From Bifidobacterium simiarum (lineage in GTDB: Bacteria > Actinomycetota > Actinomycetes > Actinomycetales > Bifidobacteriaceae), in the NCBI RefSeq assembly GCF_002802905.1, contig NZ_PEBK01000001.1, forward strand, positions 434,001 through 498,000: DNA of 64,000 nt, written 5' to 3'. The notes beneath the pieces were generated by a model. The model was not told the origin of the DNA. It ran no database searches and saw only the letters and a program-made list of their open reading frames with translations. The translations under genes and the position numbers were made by a program. Below are positions 45,520-52,668 of the stretch, in pieces (position 1 is the stretch's first letter; every line of letters starts with the position of its first letter).

Positions 45520-47334
45520 ATGTTGAAGGAATACACTCGGCCGGAGACCACACGCATCGATGACAACAAGAACATCTTCTCGATCCTCGAGGAGCGCGCC
45601 GGCCGTACTCCCGACGATTCGCTGGTGGAATTCAAGAACGGCGAGGGGGCATGGCAGTCGTTCAGCGCCGAGGAGTTCGAGAAGCTCGTCATCTCCCTGG
45701 CCAAGGGGCTGATCGCCAAGGGCGTGCGCAAGGGCGACTCCATCGCGATCATGTCGCATACGAGATGGGAGTGGACCGCATTGGACATGGCCATCATGTC
45801 CATCGGCGCCCTGACCGTTCCCGTCTACGAGACGAATTCCGCCGCACAGGTCAAGGCCATCTTCAACGACGCGCAGGTGCGCATGGCCTTCGTGGAGAAC
45901 GACGCGCAGCGCGACAAGGTCGAGTCGGTGCGCGATCAGGCGGCCTATCTCGGCGACGTGTACGTGATCGACCTCGATGCGCTCGATACGCTGGCGGAAT
46001 TCGGCCGTACGATCGCCGACGACGAGTTCTGGAACCGGGAGAACGCGGTGCAGGGCGACGATCTCGCCACCATCGTGTATACGTCGGGCTCCACCGGCAC
46101 CCCGAAGGGCATCGAACTGACCCACGGCAACTTCGTGTTCATCACCTACTCGGGATGCCATTCCATGCCGGACATCTGCATGAAGCCGGACCGCCGCCTG
46201 CTGCTGTTCCTGCCGCTGGCCCATGTCTTCGCCCGGTACATGCAGTTCTTCTGCTTCGCCAGCAACGTCACGCTGGGTCTGTCCAGCGACCTGAAGACCA
46301 TCATCCAGGACTTCCAGGTGTTCAAGCCCACCTTCGTGCTCGCGGTGCCGCGCATCTTCGAGAAGATCTACAACGCCGCCTCGCAGAAGGCCGGAGCGGG
46401 GGTCAAGGGTCGGCTGTTCTACGATGCGGCGACTACGGCGCGCCTGTGGTCCCGCTACCAGCAGTCGGATGAGCGCATGCCGCTGACGGTGAGGCTCAAG
46501 CATCTGTTCTACGAGAAGCTGATCTACCGCTCGATCATGGAGGTGTTCGGCGGGCATGTGGAGTACGCCGTGTCCGGCGGCGCGCCGCTCGACGGGCAGA
46601 TCGCCCACTTCTTCAACGGCGTGGGCCTGCCGCTGCTTGAGGGCTATGGCATGACCGAGACCTGCGCCCCGGCCTGCGTGAACCCCACCACGGGCTATCG
46701 GATCGGCACCATCGGCCTGCCGATGCAGGGCGTGAGCTTCGGCGTGGCCGAGGACGGCGAGCTGTGCATCAGAAGCCGTGCGGTATGCCGCGGATACCAC
46801 AATCATCCCGAGATCACCACCCAGCAGATCGTCAAGGGATGGCTGCACACCGGCGATCTCGGCGACATCGACTCCGATGGATTCGTCACCATCACCGGTC
46901 GCAAGAAGGATCTCATCATCACGGCCGGCGGCAAGAACGTCTCGCCCGGCGTGCTGGAGGCTTCGGTGATGACCTCTCCCGTGGTGGACCAGTGTCTGGT
47001 CATCGGGGATCGGCGCCCGTTCATCGCCGCGCTGATCACCATCGACCTCGCCGACGCGAACGCATGGCTGCGTTCCCAGGGCGGTCAGGAAGTGGATTCT
47101 CTGGAGGAGGCCAGCCACAATCCGATTATCGCCACCGAGGTGGAGCGGGCCGTGGATGCGGCCAACGCGCTGGTCTCCCGGGCCGAGTCGATCAGGAAGT
47201 TCGAGATCCTCGACGACGATTTCACCGAGGAGAACGGCATGCTCACGCCGAGCATGAAGACGAAGCGCGCGGTGATCGAGGAACGCTACGCCGACCTGAT
47301 CAACGACGTGATCTACGTGCCGCGCCGTCGCTGA
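45520..47334 (+). CDS. Long-chain fatty acid-CoA ligase (FadD15-like)
   Basis: AMP-forming acyl-CoA synthetase, 604 residues. P-loop-like motif YTSGSTGTPKG, then GYGMTETCAP (A5), HTGDLGDIDSDGFVTITGRKKDLIITAGGKNVSP (A7-A8) and a distal lysine in TPSMKTKRAVIE are all present. There is no membrane segment. It likely activates exogenous fatty acids or feeds lipid recycling. A TAGAAT -10-like element lies near 45484. A paralogue with a longer C-terminus is at 52669. Confidence 0.9.
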   Translation: MLKEYTRPETTRIDDNKNIFSILEERAGRTPDDSLVEFKNGEGAWQSFSAEEFEKLVISLAKGLIAKGVRKGDSIAIMSHTRWEWTALDMAIMSIGALTVPVYETNSAAQVKAIFNDAQVRMAFVENDAQRDKVESVRDQAAYLGDVYVIDLDALDTLAEFGRTIADDEFWNRENAVQGDDLATIVYTSGSTGTPKGIELTHGNFVFITYSGCHSMPDICMKPDRRLLLFLPLAHVFARYMQFFCFASNVTLGLSSDLKTIIQDFQVFKPTFVLAVPRIFEKIYNAASQKAGAGVKGRLFYDAATTARLWSRYQQSDERMPLTVRLKHLFYEKLIYRSIMEVFGGHVEYAVSGGAPLDGQIAHFFNGVGLPLLEGYGMTETCAPACVNPTTGYRIGTIGLPMQGVSFGVAEDGELCIRSRAVCRGYHNHPEITTQQIVKGWLHTGDLGDIDSDGFVTITGRKKDLIITAGGKNVSPGVLEASVMTSPVVDQCLVIGDRRPFIAALITIDLADANAWLRSQGGQEVDSLEEASHNPIIATEVERAVDAANALVSRAESIRKFEILDDDFTEENGMLTPSMKTKRAVIEERYADLINDVIYVPRRR

Positions 47335-47369
47335 TCGGCGTAAGGCGGCCCGGCGGGGCCGTGGCCGCC

Positions 47370-47393
47370 TCCTACAGTCCTACGGTCTACAGA
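47370..47393. repeat. Three 8-bp units across the stop codon of the lipoprotein gene
   Basis: TCCTACAG, TCCTACGG, TCTACAGA. The complement of the TAG stop (47387-47389) lies in the last. The adjacent 47343-47370 has an 8-bp hairpin (AGGCGGCC/GGCCGCCT) between the convergent genes. Confidence 0.55.
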
Positions 47394-49030
47394 CCGGCGT
47401 CGGCGGGCCTGATGTATCCCGGGTCGATCAGCGTCTTCTTCAGGTTGTTGGCCGAGACGCTGACCGGGGTCTTCTCGATGAGCGGCACCTTCTTCCCGTT
47501 CATCGTCGTGGTGCCGTCGACGTCGTCGCCGGACACGCCCTTGCCTGCGTTGAGCAGCGTCGCGGTCTTGGCGATCTCCTTGGCGTAGGCGTCGCGGTCC
47601 TCGAGGCCGGTGCTCCACTGGGCGCCATCGACCACATTGGTGATGTTCGACAGATAGGCGCCGTAGCCGGTGACGATGGGCCATGCGTCGGTGGCGGTGT
47701 CGCCGTCCGCGTCGGTGGCGCCGCCCGAGACGGTGCCGGACGACTTCTGGGGATCCGGCACCTGATGCTTCTTGAGATCCTTGTTGCCGACGATGTTGTC
47801 GACGATGCCGCCGATGGTGATCTGCGGGTTGATGTCCGCCGCGGATCCCCGGTATCCTGCGGACGACAGCTGCGAAACGACCGCCGAGGCGACGAAATCG
47901 TTCATCGCCAGTACGCCGTCGATCGCCGGCAGGTTCTTGGAGTTCTTCAGATCGAGACGGTTGGACAGTTCCTTGCGGACGGCCTGCGCATCGGTGGCCT
48001 GGAACGACACGGCCTTCCAGCTGTCCGCATCGCTGTGGGCGTCAAGCAGGCCGGAGGGGCTCACCGCCGCGCCGGAACGATAATAGGGGCCGAGCACCTC
48101 CCAGATGCCGGAGAACACTTCCTTGGTGACGGCGTCGTCGGCGTTGGCGGGCAGGAGGATCTCCACATGCTTGGGGTTCTCGCTGCTGGTCTGCGACAGT
48201 TCGAGCTTGCTGGCGAGCAGCGTGGCCTGCGTGCGGGCGATGTCGCGGAGCGTGGACAGGCTGACGAAAACGTCGGGCGTATACCCTTCGATGCTGTTCG
48301 CGACGAGGATGACGCGCACCCCGGCCTTGCGGGCCCGGTTCAGTGCGGTCACCAGTCGGGAGACGTCGCCGTTCGCGGACGTGTCGTCGGACGTATCGGA
48401 TGAGGAGGAAGAGGACGATGCCGACGAGGACGCGGATGCGGACGACTTGCCGTCAGTGTTGTTTTCGGCGGTGTTGTTTTCGGCGGTGTTGTTTTCGTCA
48501 GTGGACAGCGATTGCGACACATAGTCGCCGTACTGCCGGGTCACGTCGTCGGGGGAGGCCACGGGCGCCACGATCATCGTCTCCCGGGAGGTGCCGGCGT
48601 TGGAGGTGCCGGCGTTGGAGGTGCCGGCGTTGGAGGTGCCGGCGTCGGAATCGCCGGAGTTCCCCTCGGCATCCTTCCGCTTGCTGCGTTCGGCAAGACG
48701 GTCGTTGATCGCGTCCGCCTGATCCTCCAGGCTTTTGGAGCTGGTCGTGGTGATGTCGTCCTTGTCGATGCCCTGATCGACGAGTGCTTCGGTGACGGAG
48801 CGCTCCAGCTTCGTCCACTTGTTCAGTGGCGTGCTCTGCGAAAGGGTGATGCCGTCCGAGGGGAGGAACATCGATACCGTCCCCGGGTCGCCGGTCGTGG
48901 CGGAGGCGCTTGCCGAGGGGGATTCGGCCGAATCGGAGTCCGTTTCTCCACAGGCGGCCAGCGTCAGCAGCATGGCTGCGCAGGTGGCCGCCGAGAAGAT
49001 CATCCTGCAACGTTCTCGCCACTTGAGCAC
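47387..49030 (-). CDS. Orphan sugar-binding-protein-like lipoprotein with repeat linker
   Basis: Surface lipoprotein of 547 residues from GTG 49030 (GAAGGA upstream). The signal peptide ends in lipobox LAAC. The body resembles periplasmic-binding proteins of the xylose/ribose class: VILVANSIEGYTPDVFVSLSTLRDIARTQA, then PAIDGVLAMNDFVASAVVSQLSSAGYRG and a C-terminal TGYGAYLSNITNVVDG. Two hydrophilic low-complexity inserts (SNAGT repeats; AENNT repeats and a Ser run) interrupt the N-terminal half. No permease or ATPase is adjacent, so it may be a sensor or scavenging protein. Ligand unknown. Confidence 0.65.
   Translation of the reverse strand: MLKWRERCRMIFSAATCAAMLLTLAACGETDSDSAESPSASASATTGDPGTVSMFLPSDGITLSQSTPLNKWTKLERSVTEALVDQGIDKDDITTTSSKSLEDQADAINDRLAERSKRKDAEGNSGDSDAGTSNAGTSNAGTSNAGTSRETMIVAPVASPDDVTRQYGDYVSQSLSTDENNTAENNTAENNTDGKSSASASSSASSSSSSSDTSDDTSANGDVSRLVTALNRARKAGVRVILVANSIEGYTPDVFVSLSTLRDIARTQATLLASKLELSQTSSENPKHVEILLPANADDAVTKEVFSGIWEVLGPYYRSGAAVSPSGLLDAHSDADSWKAVSFQATDAQAVRKELSNRLDLKNSKNLPAIDGVLAMNDFVASAVVSQLSSAGYRGSAADINPQITIGGIVDNIVGNKDLKKHQVPDPQKSSGTVSGGATDADGDTATDAWPIVTGYGAYLSNITNVVDGAQWSTGLEDRDAYAKEIAKTATLLNAGKGVSGDDVDGTTTMNGKKVPLIEKTPVSVSANNLKKTLIDPGYIRPADAGL
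48456..48500. repeat. Three in-frame 15-bp repeats (AENNT) in the lipoprotein gene
   Basis: GTGTTGTTTTCGGCG twice, then GTGTTGTTTTCGTCA. These encode Ala/Asp-Glu-Asn-Asn-Thr units on the minus strand. Confidence 0.85.
48591..48650. repeat. Four in-frame 15-bp repeats (SNAGT) in the lipoprotein gene
   Basis: GTGCCGGCGTTGGAG three times identically, then GTGCCGGCGTCGGAA. Identical copies suggest recent expansion and possible strain-to-strain length variation. Confidence 0.88.
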
Positions 49031-49154
49031 GACATCACATCCTTCGGTTCGTATGAGCCGGGGCGGGGCGCCCCACAAAACATCGACTATGGGGATTGTA
49101 GGCCATTTCCCTGATCAGCGCCCTGATCGGCGCCCGGCGCCGGCGTTCGCACTT

Positions 49155-49213
49155 ACCGGACGGCGAGGAGACACCGACCGGACGGCGAGGAAGCAACGAC
49201 CGGGCGGTAAAGA
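49155..49213. repeat. Three 22-bp-period intergenic repeats downstream of icd
   Basis: ACCGGACGGCGAGGA at 49155 and 49177, with a degenerate ACCGGGCGGTAAAGA at 49199, all 22 bp apart. The array lies between the lipoprotein start and the icd terminator. Confidence 0.7.
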
Positions 49214-49219
49214 CGCGAC

Positions 49220-49258
49220 GGGGGCGGTGCCGCGACGTCGTCGCGTATCACCGCCCCC
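49220..49258 (-). terminator. Terminator-like hairpin after icd
   Basis: GGGGGCGGTG and CACCGCCCCC arms with an inner CGCGAC/GTCGCG pair. The U-run on the minus strand is weak (TCTTT, after an 8-nt gap). Confidence 0.65.
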
Positions 49259-49280
49259 GTGCGATCCGGAGTGTCGTGCG

Positions 49281-50501
49281 CTATGCGGCAAGCGCCTTGG
49301 CGAGGTTCTCGTCGAGGGCGTTCATGAAGCCCTCGGTGTCGAGCCACGGCTGGTCCGGTCCGATGAGCATGGCGAGGTCCTTGGTCATCTGGCCGCCTTC
49401 GACGGTGTCGACGATGACCTTCTCCAGCGTCTCGGCGAAGTGACGCACCTCGGGGGTGCCGTCGAGATCGGCGCGGTGCTTGAGACCGCCGGTCCACGCG
49501 AAGATCGAGGCGATCGGGTTGGTGGACGTCTTCTCGCCCTTGAGCCAGCGGCGGTAGTGGCGGGTGACGGTGCCGTGGGCGGCCTCCGCCTCGACGGTCT
49601 GTCCGTCCGGGGTCATGAGCACGGAGGTCATGAGGCCGAGCGAGCCGAAGCCCTGCGCCACGGAGTCGGACTGCACGTCGCCGTCATAGTTCTTGCAGGC
49701 CCAGATGTAGCCGCCGTGCCACTTGAGGGAGCTGGCCACCATGTCGTCGATCAGCCGGTGCTCGTAGGTGAGGCCCTCCGCCTCGTAGCGGTCCTTGTAC
49801 TCGGTTTCGTAGACCTCGGCGAAGATGTCCTTGAACTGGCCGTCGTAGGCCTTGAGGATGGTGTTCTTGGTGGACAGGTAGACGGGGTAGTGGCGCATGA
49901 GCCCGTAGTTGAAGCAGGCGCGCGCGAAGCCGCGGATGGAGTCGTTGACGTTGTACTGCACCTGGGCGACGCCGCCGTCCTTGCCGTAGTCGTAGACCAC
50001 ATGCTCGATGGGTTCGGAGCCGTCCTCGGGGGTGAACGTGACGGTGAGCCGTCCGGCGCCCGGGACCTTGAAGTCCGTGGCCTTGTACTGGTCGCCGAAG
50101 GCGTGACGGGCCACGACGATCGGCTTGGTCCATCCGGGGACGAGCCGCGGGACGTTGCTCATCACGATCGGCTCGCGGAAGATCGTGCCGCCGAGGATGT
50201 TGCGGATCGTGCCGTTGGGGGACTTCCACATCTTCTTCAGGCCGAACTCCTTGACGCGGGCCTCGTCGGGGGTGATGGTGGCGCACTTGACGCCGACATG
50301 GTACTTCTGAATGGCCTTGGCCGAGTCGATGGTCACCTGGTCATCGGTGGCGTCGCGGTTCTCGATGCCCAGATCGTAGTAGTCGAGATCGATGTCGAGG
50401 TACGGCAGGATGAGACGGTCCTTGATGTCCTTCCAGATGACGCGCGTCATCTCGTCGCCGTCAAGCTCGACGACCTTGCCCTCTACATTGATTTTTGCCA
50501 T
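49281..50501 (-). CDS. icd: NADP-dependent isocitrate dehydrogenase (homodimeric, eukaryote-like type)
   Basis: Converts isocitrate to 2-oxoglutarate with NADPH; 406 residues. The sequence [52 protein letters not shown] is of the type II class shared with mitochondrial and cytosolic enzymes. Substrate-loop [19 protein letters not shown] and NADP-region [10 protein letters not shown] are present. In bifidobacteria with an incomplete TCA cycle its role is glutamate precursor and NADPH supply (family knowledge). Good ribosome binding site AAGGAG. Confidence 0.96.
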   Translation of the reverse strand: MAKINVEGKVVELDGDEMTRVIWKDIKDRLILPYLDIDLDYYDLGIENRDATDDQVTIDSAKAIQKYHVGVKCATITPDEARVKEFGLKKMWKSPNGTIRNILGGTIFREPIVMSNVPRLVPGWTKPIVVARHAFGDQYKATDFKVPGAGRLTVTFTPEDGSEPIEHVVYDYGKDGGVAQVQYNVNDSIRGFARACFNYGLMRHYPVYLSTKNTILKAYDGQFKDIFAEVYETEYKDRYEAEGLTYEHRLIDDMVASSLKWHGGYIWACKNYDGDVQSDSVAQGFGSLGLMTSVLMTPDGQTVEAEAAHGTVTRHYRRWLKGEKTSTNPIASIFAWTGGLKHRADLDGTPEVRHFAETLEKVIVDTVEGGQMTKDLAMLIGPDQPWLDTEGFMNALDENLAKALAA

Positions 50502-50653
50502 ATGAATCGCTCCTTCTGCCGGGCATATGGGTATTGGTCACATTAACCACGCCCTTTCATACACGACATATGTTTCCTCGCGCACGAAATGTCCGTGTCC
50601 GGCGAATGGTACCGTCGGGACCCGCGTCTGGACGCCGCATTAGCCTAGGAGCC

Positions 50654-51778
50654 ATGACACAAGAGACTGAAATCGGCTTGGGCAAGTCCGGCCGTCTGAG
50701 CTATTCCCTGGACGATGTCGCCATCGTCCCCTCCCGACGCACCCGCGATCCGCAGGATGTGTCCACATCGTGGCAGGTGGATGCCTACGAGTTCGAGATC
50801 CCGGTGATCGGCGCCCCGATGGATTCGGTGATGAGCCCGAAGACCGTCATCGAACTGGGACGGCTCGGTGGCCTCGGGGTCCTTGATCTCGAGGGTCTGT
50901 GGACCCGCTACGAGGATCCGGAGCCGCTGCTCGCCGAGATCGCCGAGCTGCCGCAGGAGCAGGCCACGACGCGCATGCAGGAGCTGTACTCCGCACCGAT
51001 CCGCTCCGAGCTGATCGCCCGCAGGCTGCACGAGATCCGCGAGGCGGGCGTCACCGTGGCCGGCTCGCTGACTCCGCAGCGCACGCAGGAGTTCTACTCC
51101 ACGGTGATCGACGCCGGCGTGGACCTGTTCGTGATCCGTGGCACCGCGGTGTCGGCCGAGCATGTGTCGAGCACCCATGAGCCCCTGAACCTCAAGAAGT
51201 TCATCTACGAGCTCGACGTGCCGGTGATCGTGGGCGGTGCCGCCACGTACCGCGCGGCCCTGCACCTGATGCGTACCGGCGCGGCGGGCGTGCTGGTCGG
51301 CATCGGCGGCGGCGCGGTCTCCACCATGCGCACCACCATCGGCATGCATGCGCCCATGGCCACGGCCATCGCCGACGTGGCGGCGGCCCGTCGCGACTAC
51401 ATGGACGAATCCGGCGGCCGCTACGTGCACGTGATCGCCGACGGCGGCACCGGCGTGTCCGGCAACTTCGTCAAGGCCTTCGCCCTCGGCGCCGATGCCG
51501 TGATGCTCGGCACGCCGCTGGCCCGTGCGGCCGAGGCTCCCGGTCATGGTGAGCACTGGGGCGCCGAGGCATGCCACGCCGAACTGCCCCGCGGACGCCG
51601 CTACCATGTGGGCACCGTCGGCTCCATGCAGGAGATCCTGTACGGTCCCAGCCACCGTCCGGACGGTACGGTCAACTTCATCGGCGCGCTTCGTCGTGCC
51701 ATGGCGACCACCGGCTATGTGGACGTCAAGGAGTTCCAGCGCTGCTCGGTGGCGGTGACGCCGTACGAAAGCCTGTGA
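50654..51778 (+). CDS. GuaB3-type IMP dehydrogenase-related protein
   Basis: TIM-barrel protein of 374 residues with no CBS domains. It begins IGLGKSGRLSYSLDDVAIVPSRRTRDPQDVSTSW and has IGAPMDSVMSPKTVIELGRLGGLGVLDLEGLWTRYEDP, as in the actinobacterial GuaB1/GuaB3-related class. The barrel glycine loops (VGIGGGAVSTMRTTIG, HVIADGGTGVSGNFVKAFALGADAVMLG) are present. The active-site loop reads STMRTT where true IMP dehydrogenases have the catalytic Cys (SxCxT), so IMP oxidation is doubtful. A TAGCCT -10-like sequence lies just before the ATG. Confidence 0.85.
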   Translation: MTQETEIGLGKSGRLSYSLDDVAIVPSRRTRDPQDVSTSWQVDAYEFEIPVIGAPMDSVMSPKTVIELGRLGGLGVLDLEGLWTRYEDPEPLLAEIAELPQEQATTRMQELYSAPIRSELIARRLHEIREAGVTVAGSLTPQRTQEFYSTVIDAGVDLFVIRGTAVSAEHVSSTHEPLNLKKFIYELDVPVIVGGAATYRAALHLMRTGAAGVLVGIGGGAVSTMRTTIGMHAPMATAIADVAAARRDYMDESGGRYVHVIADGGTGVSGNFVKAFALGADAVMLGTPLARAAEAPGHGEHWGAEACHAELPRGRRYHVGTVGSMQEILYGPSHRPDGTVNFIGALRRAMATTGYVDVKEFQRCSVAVTPYESL

Positions 51779-51804
51779 CCGATTCGATCACGGCTTCGCT
51801 TCCG

Positions 51805-51838
51805 ATGCCGGCGGCCCACACGGGTCGCCGGCATTCGT
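51805..51838 (+). terminator. Terminator after the guaB-related gene
   Basis: ATGCCGGCGGCCC-ACAC-GGGTCGCCGGCAT; 13-bp stem with one G-U pair, weak T-run (TCGTCGTCTT). Confidence 0.75.
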
Positions 51839-51993
51839 CGTCTTCGGGCGGTTTCCCTGGAATTTGACGGGGGATGCCGATCCCTGCCGCCATGCGAGGA
51901 CATGGAGTCAAGGGGGTATTGCCGAACTTTTCAAGGGGGTTGTCGCGGTGCTGGCCTCGCGGAATCCGTCGGTGGAGGATGACGGTCCCCGGG

Positions 51994-52029
51994 ATGTGGA
52001 TAATTCGTCATCCATCCACTTATCCACAT
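51994..52029. promoter_or_regulatory. Inverted pair of perfect DnaA boxes
   Basis: ATGTGGATAA (51994-52003) and TTATCCACAT (52020-52029) are perfect 10-bp inverted arms, each containing the consensus DnaA box TTATCCACA, 16 bp apart. They lie 100 bp upstream of the Rv3235-family gene in a 352-bp gap that holds no other gene. Confidence 0.6.
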
Positions 52030-52130
52030 TTATCGTCGTGCGATTTGACTGTGAATCTCAAGGTGTCATCCTAGTGACAGACCCCCGAACGGGGGGCTGC
52101 TGTGAGAAGGGAAGACCAAGGAGGGTCACC

Positions 52131-52616
52131 ATGGAGCAAGACAACGACAACAACGACGGGGACAAACGGATCAATTTCACCTTCACCATGCCGAGCCTGT
52201 ATGGGGCGGACGGTCAGAACCGGGCGGTGAAGATGAGGGTCTGCCGGGTTTCCCATCATGATCTGAGCGCGGGGGAGTGCGCCGATCTGGCCACCAGATC
52301 CTGTCATCTGGCCTGCATCGCCGCCGATGTGGTACGCGGCAGGCTCCGGCCGCAGATCCTCGACAACCGGCTGACGGAGAAAAGCATCGACCGCCTGATG
52401 TTCCTTTCGGCGTTGCTCGACACCGACAAGGACGCCCGCGACGCCCTGCACCGGCATCTTCCCGTGGTGCCGCAGTATCTGTTCGGCACCCTGCTCAGCA
52501 CCGAATGCTTCGACGCCTGCATCGGGCTGTCGATCGGCTACGAGGACTACTACGTCAGTCTGGTGCTGCGCCGCAAGGGCAGCCGGTGGCTGTGCACGAT
52601 GCTCGACTTCGGGTGA
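52131..52616 (+). CDS. Rv3235-family protein
   Basis: Small cytoplasmic actinobacterial protein of 161 residues, function unknown. The N-terminus is Asn/Asp-rich (MEQDNDNNDGDKRINF). The family-like core has a helix LATRSCHLACIAADVVRGRLRPQILDNRLTEKSIDRL. The C-terminal sheet DACIGLSIGYEDYYVSLVLRRKGSRWLCTMLDFG ends in the typical RW.CT...G pattern. AAGGAGG precedes ATG 52131. The family is often found near secA in relatives; here the neighbour is an acyl-CoA ligase gene. Confidence 0.7.
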   Translation: MEQDNDNNDGDKRINFTFTMPSLYGADGQNRAVKMRVCRVSHHDLSAGECADLATRSCHLACIAADVVRGRLRPQILDNRLTEKSIDRLMFLSALLDTDKDARDALHRHLPVVPQYLFGTLLSTECFDACIGLSIGYEDYYVSLVLRRKGSRWLCTMLDFG

Positions 52617-52668
52617 CGTCCCCGCGTCGTGAAGCGGGCGCGAAGGTCGTGAAGTTATAGTAGTTCGT

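Noticed and set aside
51779-52130. Chromosome replication origin
   Set aside because: Two DnaA boxes only, no AT-rich unwinding element and none of the usual origin genes nearby.
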